Shown here piece by piece: positions 1 through 7,202 of a DNA stretch of 38,778 nucleotides (its first letter is position 1; every line of letters starts with the position of its first letter). The position numbers were made by a program, and so were the translations under genes. Source of the DNA: JAVKSL01 sp039583695 (GTDB lineage: Bacteria > Actinomycetota > Acidimicrobiia > Acidimicrobiales > JAJPHD01); NCBI GenBank assembly GCA_039583695.1, contig JAVKSL010000019.1:1-38778 (forward strand), in the 5' to 3' direction. The notes under the pieces are model-generated. The model worked only from the letters and a program-made list of their open reading frames with translations, ran no database searches and had not been told where the DNA came from.

Positions 1-78
1 GAAGACGCGGGCATGGACTGGGTCACCTACCGCCGGGCCCCACTGGTGGCGCCCACGGTGGAGCCACGCCGGTCTTGA
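1..78 (+). CDS. C-terminal tail of a CDS cut by the window edge (possibly transposase)
   Basis: The first frame is open from base 1 to a TGA at 76-78 and gives a 25-residue tail containing the segment GMDWVTYRRAPLVAP and ending in PRRS. The start lies outside the window. Its style (WVTYRR near the C-terminus) recalls transposase C-termini, and it sits directly before other mobile-element debris, but no domain can be identified from 25 residues. The transposase assignment is inference; it could equally be the tail of any chromosomal gene. Confidence 0.4.
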   Translation, partial: EDAGMDWVTYRRAPLVAPTVEPRRS

Positions 79-329
79 ACCTTGATCGACGGTGCCCGGG
101 GACTGTCTGATATTGCGAATCCCGTGCGGCTATCTCTCCCGCTTCGCCTCGCTGCTATCGCCGTTCACCCTGGCCGATTTTGTGTAAGGGCTGACGCACA
201 AATAACTTCCTGGATCTGAGCGCAGATCTGTCATCACCAGCCCCGAGAGGACGAACTGTCGGATACGAGGCGGCTGCGGGATGGGCAGCGAAACAAAGGT
301 ATCTTGCACCTCGCCCTGGCACGCGTTGG

Positions 330-392
330 TTGACTACACGCGTGTCATTATGATAGAGTTACGCCTAGAGAGGAGGAACTCTATCATAATGA
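330..392 (+). promoter_or_regulatory. Promoter with inverted repeat enclosing RBS and start codon
   Basis: A TTGACT hexamer (330-335) is followed after 18 bp by TAGAGT (354-359), a reasonable sigma-70-type pair. The spacer holds a perfect 10-bp palindrome, ACACGCGTGT (336-345). A perfect 16-bp inverted repeat follows, arms 345-360 and 377-392, separated by 16 bp that carry the purine-rich ribosome site (AGAGGAGG, 368-375). The ATG (389-391) lies inside the right arm. In RNA the start codon would be paired and the ribosome site placed in the loop; in DNA the arms could be an operator for the winged-helix protein encoded next. Autoregulation is inference. Confidence 0.6.
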
Positions 393-1323
393 GGCCAGAG
401 CAGTATCACCCCGATGACCTGAGAAACCTTCTGCGTCAAACAAAGATCGCCACCATGGACGGCCTCAAGGAGGCCCTCGGCAGTGCGGCGGACGCGACGG
501 TGTTCCGCAAGCTGAGCGAGCTCGAATACCGCACCAGCTACTCGCACAGGGGGCGGTACTACACCTTGGACGAGATCGCCCGCTTCGACGAGCTCGGGCT
601 GTGGTCGTTCCGCCAGGTCTTCTTCAGCCGCTTCGGGACGTTGGTTGCGACCGTCGAGGCCTTGGTCCTTTCGGCCGAGGCCGGCTACGACGCAGCGGAG
701 CTGGAGGCCGTGGTGAACGTCGAGGCCAAGGCGGCCCTTGTCAAACTGGTGCGCTCCGGGCGCCTTTTTCGCCAGCAGGTGTCCGGTCGCCACGTCTACC
801 TGTCTCCTGACGCCTCCGCGCGACGTGCCCAGCTCCATGCGCGCTCGGTCTACGACGCCGAGGCGAGCCGGCTTTCCCTCGGCCCGGGCTTGCGGGTGCT
901 GCCCGAGGAGCTCAAGGCAGCCATCGTGGCCTTCTACAGCCTGCTCGATGAACGCCAGCGTCGGCTCTACGCCGGCCTCGAGGCTATGAAGGTCGGCCAC
1001 GGCGGCGACGCCCAGGTCGCTGAGCTGCTTGGCATCGACCCCGGCACCGTCGCCCGGGGCAGAGTCGAGCTACTCTCGGGCGATGTTCCCCCGGGGCGCG
1101 TGCGCCGCCAGGGGGGAGGGCGGCCTTCGGCAAAGAAAGCACCCCCGAGGTCATCGAGGCGATCCACCAGCTGATGGCCACAGACACCGCCGGCGACCCC
1201 GTCAGCGGCGTCAAATGGACCAGGCGCACCACCGAGAAGGTCGCCGACGAGCTGCGCTCGGCCGGCATCGACGTGTCTCCCACCACCGTCGGAAAGCTCT
1301 TGAAGGACCTCGGCTACCGGCTC
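389..1323 (+). pseudogene. Winged-helix protein fused to truncated, frameshifted ISAzo13-type transposase
   Basis: The ATG at 389 follows a good ribosome site (AGGAGG). The first ~165 residues look like a helix-turn-helix/winged-helix region (motifs VFRKLSELEYRTSYSHRGRY and LWSFRQVFFSRFGTL). From about residue 185 (LLDERQRRLYAGLEAMK, then a GGDAQVAELLGID helix-turn-helix) it matches my recollection of the N-terminal part of ISAzo13 (Rhodopirellula-type DDE) transposases. The reading frame breaks after 1138: the frame closes at 1174, while the expected continuation (TPEVIEAIHQL to KLLKDLGYRL) runs in another frame to about 1320. One missing A in the A-run at 1136-1138 would join them. After GYRL the similarity stops and the DDE catalytic domain is absent, so no active transposase is expected. 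The N-terminal DNA-binding part may still be made. Confidence 0.65.
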
Positions 1324-1553
1324 GTCCTGCTCGTTGCCTGCGAGAAGGTCAGGATGCCGAGGTTGGCGGCGATGGCCCGGCGTCCGGCGAGTTCCGCCAG
1401 GTATGCCGACACCGGCGCGATCGGCACTCGCTCCGCGTCGAGCAGTTCATAGGGCAAGAAGGCATTGCCCGTCTCTTCTAGCGACCCCACCGGCGCCACC
1501 ACGAGCGTTCCCAACCCGACCGGATCACCATGTCCATTGGCCACGGCCGGCAT
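1314..1553 (-). pseudogene. Tyrosine-recombinase-like N-terminal fragment
   Basis: The minus-strand frame from ATG 1553 reads MPAVANGHGDPVGLG, then FLPYELLDAERVPIAPVSAYLAEL. This resembles the N-terminal arm and start of the SAM-like core-binding domain of actinobacterial phage-type integrases. After about 55 residues the resemblance ends and the frame runs into the 3' end of the opposite-strand transposase remnant, so the catalytic R-H-R-Y part is missing. The fragment most likely arose when one element inserted into or deleted another. Identification rests on recalled family style only. Confidence 0.4.
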
Positions 1554-1902
1554 GGTACATGCCGCCCGGGTCCATCAGGCGCTGAGCTGGCACATTCCCT
1601 CCGGTAGTTCGGTCAACAGGTCGGTCTTGCGCCCTGGCAGGTTCTTTACTTGATGGAGTTTGACCAACAACAGCTCCCAAGGGGCCTGATCCTCCAGCAT
1701 GTACCGAGGTCGGGGGCTATGCTGTCATGAGGCTTTGTATTGGCAGCATCCACTTGCCACGATCGTCTTGAAGGCGATGGTCGGATTGATCTGTCTCGAT
1801 CTCACGGGCCGGCTTAAACGAAAGTGCTGTGAGCAGCTGTTGTCGTGAGCACCACTCCCGCCAGGTCAAGGCTGGAGGGCCACCAGGAAGAAGGGTCGGC
1901 TC
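1554..1902. other. Intergenic debris between integrase fragment and MFS gene
   Basis: About 350 bp with no convincing gene. On the minus strand a 41-codon frame (1575-1700, starting MLEDQAPWELLLVKLHQ and ending CQLSA) lies just upstream of the integrase fragment and could be a small associated protein or another remnant. I cannot assign it. No clear promoter for the downstream MFS gene was seen; its ribosome site (AGGAAG, 1884-1889) lies at the right edge. Confidence 0.35.
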
Positions 1903-3162
1903 GTGGAGGGTGAGCAACAGGAGCAGCTCGGAGGCGACGTCAGCGAGTGGACGGCACCGTCGAGGCGGCCGTCTCCTTTCGTGACTCTGTGCGCGGTGGG
2001 GTTCTTTGGACGGCTCAGCTACGAGATGGTCCGTTCCCCGCTGACCCCGCTGTTCGCCAAGCATCTCGGCGCGCCGACGGATCTGATCGGGCTGATCGTG
2101 GCGGCGGTGACGATAACCGGGATCATGGTGAAGCTGCCTTCGGGGGCGCTGTCGGATCTGTTCGGTTTTCGCCGCCTGATGATGGCCGGAGCGGTGGTAA
2201 AGGCAACCGGTCCGTTCCTCTATCTCGGGGTGGTGGTCTGGCCGGTCCTGCTGGTGGTCCGCTTCTATCACGGCCTGGCCACGGCCCTTTACGCCCCGTC
2301 CGCCTCGGCGCTGGTGGCGAAGGCGTACCCGAAGGAGCGGGGTCATCGTCTCGGGTTATACAGCGCGGCGGAGAACGGCGGGGTGGTGCTCGGCCCAGCG
2401 CTCGGCGGTGCCGTCTTGGTGGTCATGTCCTTCCATGAAGCGTTCCTCGTGGCGGGCTTCGTCGGCATCTTGGCCCTGCTGGCTATGCAGCGAGTGCCGC
2501 GCGATGAGCTGACCGCAGCTCCGCCGGTCCCCGCCTCGGCGGCCAAGCCCCGGTTGCGCCCGTCGCTGCGAGGCGTCGCCCGGGGCGTCGGGGAGATCCT
2601 CTCTGATCCGGCGATCCGCCTGATCAGCCTGGTCGAGGCGATGCTGTGGCTCGGTATGGGCTCACTTCAGGCGTACCTGCCCATCTACGCACTGAGCATC
2701 CACCTCCCGACCTGGCAGATCGGGCTGTTGGCCGGCGGCCAAGGCGTGGCGTCTGCCCTGAGCCGTCCCTATCTCGGGCGGCGCTCCGACCGTCTCGGTC
2801 GCAAGAGGCTGATTGTGAGCGGTGCCTGCTTGTGTATCGTCGCCCTTATCGCGATCCCCTATGCCACTGCGTTTCTGGTCCTGCTGGCGATGGCGATCCT
2901 GTTCGGACTCGGCACGGGGATGGTCACTCCTTCGACGACGGCGATGATCGGCGACCTCGTCACTCGGGGCAACTACGGCTCTGCCATGGGCGTCTTCGGC
3001 AGCTTGTGGGATGCCGGGCACGCCAGCGGACCGATCATCTTCGGCTTCCTGGTGGTCGCTCTCGGCTACCGCACCTCGTGGCTGATAATGGCGCTACTGA
3101 TGGCTGGCGCAGTGGTCGTGTTCGTCCTCGGCACTGCGAGGCTCGCCCGGGCACAGGCGTGA
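1903..3162 (+). CDS. MFS-family efflux transporter
   Basis: A 419-residue major facilitator superfamily protein with about 12 hydrophobic segments in two halves. The N-terminal half contains the A-motif-like loop GALSDLFGFRRLM between helices 2 and 3; the second half has the equivalent GRRSDRLGRKRLI, and a GPALGG motif marks helix 5. Such proteins exchange small molecules for protons in the cytoplasmic membrane; sugar- or drug-efflux is the usual role, but the substrate cannot be told. The GTG at 1903 is taken because AGGAAG lies 13 bp upstream; a GTG at 1981 would also keep all helices. It stands alone between mobile-element debris and convergent genes. Three small palindromes follow its stop. 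Confidence 0.85.
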   Translation: MEGEQQEQLGGDVSEWTAPSRRPSPFVTLCAVGFFGRLSYEMVRSPLTPLFAKHLGAPTDLIGLIVAAVTITGIMVKLPSGALSDLFGFRRLMMAGAVVKATGPFLYLGVVVWPVLLVVRFYHGLATALYAPSASALVAKAYPKERGHRLGLYSAAENGGVVLGPALGGAVLVVMSFHEAFLVAGFVGILALLAMQRVPRDELTAAPPVPASAAKPRLRPSLRGVARGVGEILSDPAIRLISLVEAMLWLGMGSLQAYLPIYALSIHLPTWQIGLLAGGQGVASALSRPYLGRRSDRLGRKRLIVSGACLCIVALIAIPYATAFLVLLAMAILFGLGTGMVTPSTTAMIGDLVTRGNYGSAMGVFGSLWDAGHASGPIIFGFLVVALGYRTSWLIMALLMAGAVVVFVLGTARLARAQA

Positions 3163-3234
3163 TCCCCTGCCTTGTCTGATCTCGTGCCGAGCGATGAGGG
3201 CCGTAGAGGGGCCGCGGGTGGAGCTGGTGCGAGC

Positions 3235-3291
3235 CGCTCAGGTTGCCTGAATGCGCTCAGGTTGCCTGAATGCGCTCAGGTCGCCTGAATG
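3235..3291 (+). repeat. Three tandem 19-bp units, each a small palindrome
   Basis: Three head-to-tail copies (3235-3253, 3254-3272, 3273-3291) of a 19-bp unit; the first two are identical and the third differs by one base. Each contains TCAGG-N3-CCTGA, a perfect 5-bp inverted repeat with a 3-nt centre. It lies 72 bp after the MFS stop codon and about 100 bp before the 3' end of the convergent HIT gene. The position suits transcription termination between convergent genes, the regularity suits protein binding; neither is shown. Confidence 0.8.
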
Positions 3292-3392
3292 GTTGTATCT
3301 CGGCGGTTGTCGGGCATGTCAGGGCCGCGGCAAAGCCTTGATAGTCGGTCCTGCGCCCGGCACACCCCCCGAGCCGAGCATCGGGTGCGCCG

Positions 3393-3842
3393 TCATTGGG
3401 TCTCGTCCCAGTAACGTGCCCGTTCGGGGATCACCCAGCGGACGCCGCCACGCGGGTCGGACACGTCGCCCGCATATCGGGGGATGAGGTGAAGATGGGC
3501 ATGGCCAACCGTCTGGCCAGCGGCCTCGCCGATGTTCACTCCGAGGTTGAAGCCTTCGGGTCGGTAGCGCTCGTCGAGCAGTGCCCGTAGCTCGACGGCC
3601 ATGCCCAGGATCGCGGCGTGCTCCTCTGCGCCAAGGGCGAGAAAGTCGGCCTCGTGTCGCCGGGGAACGACCAGGACGTGTCCGGGATTGAGCGGCGTCG
3701 CGTCGAAGAACGCCGCGCATAGGTGGTTGTTGGTGATGAGATCGCGATTGCCCGCGAGCCGGACACAGAATGGGCAGTCGCCCTCCGAGGCGGTCACCGG
3801 CATGGGAACAGGAAAGCCGTCATGGGGTCCGACATCGGTCAC
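3393..3842 (-). CDS. HIT-family (histidine triad) hydrolase
   Basis: A 149-residue HIT protein with the signature HAHLHLIP at about 114-121; the middle His of the triad is the nucleophile in the family. A CPFC pair (23-26) suggests the zinc-binding N-terminus common in HIT proteins. They hydrolyse nucleoside phosphoramidates or dinucleoside polyphosphates in the cytoplasm. The GTG at 3842 is chosen because it overlaps the TGA of the upstream phosphatase gene as GTGA, the coupling style used throughout this window; ATG 3803 is an alternative. It is the second gene of a two-gene minus-strand unit, so nucleotide or phosphate-ester cleanup is a plausible joint role (inference). Confidence 0.9.
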   Translation of the reverse strand: MTDVGPHDGFPVPMPVTASEGDCPFCVRLAGNRDLITNNHLCAAFFDATPLNPGHVLVVPRRHEADFLALGAEEHAAILGMAVELRALLDERYRPEGFNLGVNIGEAAGQTVGHAHLHLIPRYAGDVSDPRGGVRWVIPERARYWDETQ

Positions 3843-4452
3843 GGTCGCCGACCGTCGCCGGGGAGAGCGTTGACCACTTCGGCGCTCCAGCGGTGATCGT
3901 CGTTGAGCAGGTGATTCCAGCACCCAGTGTGCTGCTCGATGCGCGGGGCGGTGGCGAGCTCGGCTATCAGGGATGCCAGAATCGCACCGTTGACGGCGTC
4001 GTGGGCTACGGCGAGCACCGCTCGGTGCTCGGCCCGCTCGGCGAGACGTTCGATAGCGCCGACGGTCCGATGGCGGAAGGTTTCGGCGTCTTCGATCCCT
4101 GGTGCGTCGTCGAGTCGACCGAATCGTTCGACCAACTCGGTCTCGGGGTGTCCGGCCCACGTTCCCCAGTCTCGGTCGCTCAGGCCGGCGTCGACCTCGA
4201 CGCGTAAGTGCTGGTGTCGGCTGGCCACTGCGGCGGCGGTGTCGACCGCCCGGGATAGCGGGCTGGCCACGATCGCCGCCAGGGGGACCGTCGCGAACAG
4301 CTCGCCGAGGGCGACGGCTTCAAGACGCCCGATTGAGTCGAGTGGAGTGTCGATCCGACCTCGCAGCTTGCTGTCAGCGTTGAGCGGGTACGGCCGTGGC
4401 GGAGCAGATAGACGTGGCGTCGACTGCTGTGGGGGTCGGGGGGGCGGTTCAT
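3839..4452 (-). pseudogene. Histidine phosphatase (phosphoglycerate-mutase-like), single-base frameshift
   Basis: The catalytic N-terminus (VYLLRHGRT, with the phosphorylated His of the RHG motif) is read from ATG 4452, while the rest (PLNADSKLRGRIDTPLD, then ASPLSRAVDTA, and the second catalytic His in VAVAHDAVNGAIL) is in a different frame. The two frames meet near 4390, within the bases encoding GRT/PLN. One extra C in that C-run would restore a typical ~200-residue enzyme. This is either a real disruption or a sequencing/assembly error in a homopolymer; the sequence otherwise shows no decay, so an error is quite possible. If intact it would be a cytoplasmic phosphomonoesterase co-transcribed with the overlapping HIT gene. 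The substrate is unknown. Confidence 0.8.
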
Positions 4453-4552
4453 CCGGATCGTAGGTTACCGAGACAGCGGCCGTCCTATCAGGTGGCGCTC
4501 GCGGTCCGGTTCTGCTGGGCGCCTCAACCGTCCAGCACGTCTCTGGGCGACC

Positions 4553-4595
4553 GTGGTAGTGATCCTGGTTGTATGGCAACCTGGACCACTACCAC
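4553..4595. promoter_or_regulatory. Long inverted repeat between divergent genes
   Basis: Arms of 19 bp at 4553-4571 and 4577-4595 match at 17 of 19 positions around a 5-bp centre. The element lies between the divergent histidine phosphatase and the unrecognised gene at 4681, and its right arm overlaps the first of two 37-bp direct repeats. It could be an operator for a dimeric regulator or a hairpin in either transcript. There is no T-run on either side, so a simple intrinsic terminator is unlikely. Confidence 0.6.
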
Positions 4596-4665
4596 CTGAT
4601 CCAAGGACAACCCTGCTCGCCGGCCAACCCACCTGATCCAAGGACAACCCTGCTCGCCGGCCAAC
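4592..4665 (+). repeat. Two tandem 37-bp direct repeats upstream of gene 4681
   Basis: Two perfect head-to-tail copies of a 37-bp unit (4592-4628 and 4629-4665), each containing CTGATCCAAGGACAACCCTG. They end 15 bp before the start codon of the next gene, so the duplication lies in the space where a promoter upstream region would be. It may be a recent slippage or duplication that altered regulation. Confidence 0.85.
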
Positions 4666-4680
4666 CCCGTATATCATCTC

Positions 4681-5856
4681 ATGGTGGACTGCTCCGACGA
4701 GGACTACGAGCTTCCCATCGGGGACATCGTCGACCTGATCCTCCTCGACCCGAACGCGGCGGCCGTTTTCATCTCCCAGCTCGTTGGCGTGAACGGTACC
4801 GCCCAAAGCCAGGAGCTCCACGACCAGGTGATGGCTTCGCTGCGTCGACACGCCCTGGCCGGAGAGAGCCTGCTGGGGCGACGGGCGCGAGCGGCACCCG
4901 CCCGCCCGACCGATGCCGGGGCGCGAAGCGCCCGGGAGCTGATCTGGGATGCCCTGGAGGAGGTGGGGGCCCGCCAGCCGGGCACCCCAAGCTTCACCCT
5001 GGCTGTCGACCAGCTGGTGGAGGTGCTCAGGCCGCACGGCACCGAACCGGCTCCCGAGGTGACCCTCGAGGCCTGGGACCCGAGCATCCCCCAGGACCTG
5101 CCGGACCTGTACGTGCGGGGGGCAGAGCCGGAAGATCTCGGACCCGCCAAGCCGAGGCTGCCCCCTCCGCCAGGCATGTTCGTCTCGCTCGAGGAGCAAG
5201 CCGCAAATGTCCGGCGCTGGAATGCCGAGCGAGAGTGGGGATTCACCGAGCAAGAGCTGAGCTGCGTGGACCTCACGCCGACGCCCCACGACGACCCTCT
5301 CGTCGTTGACCTCATCGCGATCTACCTGGATGGCGACGGGGAGATGGACGCGGTGAGGCGGACCTGCCGCCAGCTCTGGCAGGTGGCTGCGGCCCGCCAG
5401 CCCGCCGCATGGAGCTGGGACTGGTACTGGGACACCTGGCTGGGACATCCCATGCCGCTGCGCCTGGCACCGGGCATCGAGCATCGCCCTGGGGTGCGTC
5501 GGGTGACCCTCGACCTGGGGGCTCACTGGCGCCCGGGTCGTCACACCCGGCCGTGCAACGTCAGGGGAGCCGACTCGGCGCACGCCGAGCTGCTGGCCGC
5601 GGCAGCCCAGTTTCCGGAATGGATACGGGCGATGGACGGGACCAGCGTCCCGTTCGTCTGGGTGTCCGGCTACCAGGTGACCATGGTGGAGCGCGCCGCC
5701 CACCGGAGGCTGCCGACACTTGCCTGGAGCGGATTTTGGAGCACGCTCAGCTTCGTGGCCCACTGGGCCGACTATTCGCAGAGCACATTCTCATCTCCGA
5801 CTGTGTCAGTCGAACACGACGGTCTTGCGCCCGTAGACCAGGACCCTGTCGGTTAG
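4681..5856 (+). CDS. Unrecognised protein, 391 residues, probably leaderless mRNA
   Basis: I do not recognise a family. The protein is acidic at the start (MVDCSDEDYELPIGDIVDLIL), soluble-looking, with no signal peptide or membrane segment. A Trp-rich stretch occurs around residues 243-252 (WSWDWYWDTW), and the C-terminal half is rich in Arg, Trp and His. The ATG has no purine-rich ribosome site, but TATATC (4670-4675) lies 5 bp upstream, the spacing of a -10 box for a leaderless transcript in actinobacteria. Two 37-bp repeats and a palindrome precede it. The 3' end overlaps the 3' end of convergent purU by 51 bp, an overlap that could cause transcriptional interference. Codon use looks normal for the window. 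Confidence 0.7.
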   Translation: MVDCSDEDYELPIGDIVDLILLDPNAAAVFISQLVGVNGTAQSQELHDQVMASLRRHALAGESLLGRRARAAPARPTDAGARSARELIWDALEEVGARQPGTPSFTLAVDQLVEVLRPHGTEPAPEVTLEAWDPSIPQDLPDLYVRGAEPEDLGPAKPRLPPPPGMFVSLEEQAANVRRWNAEREWGFTEQELSCVDLTPTPHDDPLVVDLIAIYLDGDGEMDAVRRTCRQLWQVAAARQPAAWSWDWYWDTWLGHPMPLRLAPGIEHRPGVRRVTLDLGAHWRPGRHTRPCNVRGADSAHAELLAAAAQFPEWIRAMDGTSVPFVWVSGYQVTMVERAAHRRLPTLAWSGFWSTLSFVAHWADYSQSTFSSPTVSVEHDGLAPVDQDPVG

Positions 5857-6672
5857 GTGGGCGTGAACCGCCCGGGCCAGGACCGCTGTCTCCAGATCCC
5901 GGCCCTTGCGGGCCAGGTCCTCGACCGAGTCGCGGTGGCTGGCCCGGGCTACGTCCTGGGCGATTATCGGGCCCTCGTCGAGGTCCTCGGTGGCGTAGTG
6001 GGCGGTGGCGCCGATCAGCTTGACCCCGCGGGCGTGGGCTTGGGCGTAAGCCCGGCCGCCGGCAAAGGCCGGAAGGAACGAATGGTGGATGTTGATGACC
6101 TGGTCTCGGTAGGCGTCGATCACCTCTGGCGAGAGGATCTGCATGTAGCGTGCCAGGACCACCACCTCCACCTGGTAGCTGGCGAGCAGGCCCAGCAGCG
6201 CCGGCGCGCCCGTGTCGGGGAGCTGGTGGAAGGGGACGCCGAAGTGGCCCGCAGCTTGGGCGTGATCTCCCCGGTTGCTCAGCACCGCCACTATCTCGGC
6301 GGGCAGCTCACCGGCTCGCCAGCGCGCCAGGAGGTCGTAGAGGCAGTGCCCCTGACCCGACACCAGGACCGCCATCCGGCGCACCTCGTCGGAGTAGCGC
6401 AGGCGCCACTGCATCCCCAGCTCCGCTGCCAGGGCCCCGAACTTGACGCCCAGCTCTCCACGGCTCAGCTCCAAGCCGGCCAGGCGCAGCTCGACCCGCT
6501 GGAAGAAGACACCAGCCTGCTCGTCGGTGTGCTGGTCGGCGTGGGTGATATCGCCCCCGTGACGCCACACGAAGTCCGACACCCTGGCCACCAGGCCCCG
6601 CTGGTCGGGACACGAGAGCAGGAGGCGGGCAGTCGGGCCGGCCCGCCCTTCTGTCACGCCAACCTCGGTCAC
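5806..6672 (-). CDS. purU: Formyltetrahydrofolate deformylase
   Basis: A 288-residue PurU. An N-terminal ACT-like domain (LLLSCPDQRGLVARVSDFVWRH, about 17-90) is followed by a formyltransferase-fold domain with the catalytic Asn-His region INIHHSFLPAF and the Asp motif TEDLDEGPIIAQDV. The enzyme hydrolyses 10-formyl-THF to formate and THF, balancing one-carbon pools and supplying formate for PurT-type purine synthesis. The GTG at 6672 is chosen because it overlaps the tadA stop as GTGA and gives the usual family length; longer in-frame readings extend into tadA. It is the last gene of the minus-strand dnaX operon. Confidence 0.93.
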   Translation of the reverse strand: MTEVGVTEGRAGPTARLLLSCPDQRGLVARVSDFVWRHGGDITHADQHTDEQAGVFFQRVELRLAGLELSRGELGVKFGALAAELGMQWRLRYSDEVRRMAVLVSGQGHCLYDLLARWRAGELPAEIVAVLSNRGDHAQAAGHFGVPFHQLPDTGAPALLGLLASYQVEVVVLARYMQILSPEVIDAYRDQVINIHHSFLPAFAGGRAYAQAHARGVKLIGATAHYATEDLDEGPIIAQDVARASHRDSVEDLARKGRDLETAVLARAVHAHLTDRVLVYGRKTVVFD

Positions 6673-7202
6673 GGCGACCTCGGTGGTCTCCGGCGAGCGG
6701 CGAAAAAAGCCTCCAGCAGCGTTGCGCAGGCGTCCGCACGGAAACCGCCGACCACCTCCAGCTCGTGGTTCAGCCGGGGGTCGCAGCACAGGTTGTACAG
6801 GGACCCGCAAGCGCCGGCCTTCGGGTCGGCGGCGCCGAAAACGACCCGGCTGACCCGGGCGGCGACCAGCGCCCCGGCACACATGGGGCAAGGCTCCAGG
6901 GTGACCACCAGCGTGCTGCCAGGCCCGAGACGCCAGGACCCGAGCACAGCGGCGGCGTCGCGCAGGGCCAGGATCTCGGCGTGGGCGGTGGGGTCGTTGG
7001 TTCGTTCCCGCTCGTTGTGGCGGGCGCTCACCACCTGCCCGTCGACGAGCACCACGGCGCCGACCGGGACGTCACCGTGTGCGGCCGAGGCGGCCGCCTC
7101 GGTGAGGGCGCGGGCCATGGCGTCGGCGTCAGGGTCTGTTCCTGGCGAGGACACAGGCTGCCCGGGAGCAAGCTCGGTCAGGCCGGCCGCTCTGAAGCGC
7201 AT
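6669..7202 (-). CDS. tadA: TadA-like tRNA adenosine / nucleobase deaminase
   Basis: A 177-residue zinc deaminase of the CDA fold. The zinc site is visible as HAE (His74, catalytic Glu76) and PCPMC (Cys105, Cys108). TadA converts A34 to inosine in tRNA-Arg(ACG); close homologues act on guanine or cytosine, so the precise substrate is not certain. The protein has about 28 more N-terminal residues than typical TadA (an internal ATG, MARALTEA, would be the compact start). The ATG at 7202 shares its A with the TGA of the upstream exonuclease gene (TGATG), implying coupled translation. It overlaps purU by 4 nt. Confidence 0.85.
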   Translation of the reverse strand: MRFRAAGLTELAPGQPVSSPGTDPDADAMARALTEAAASAAHGDVPVGAVVLVDGQVVSARHNERERTNDPTAHAEILALRDAAAVLGSWRLGPGSTLVVTLEPCPMCAGALVAARVSRVVFGAADPKAGACGSLYNLCCDPRLNHELEVVGGFRADACATLLEAFFAARRRPPRSP

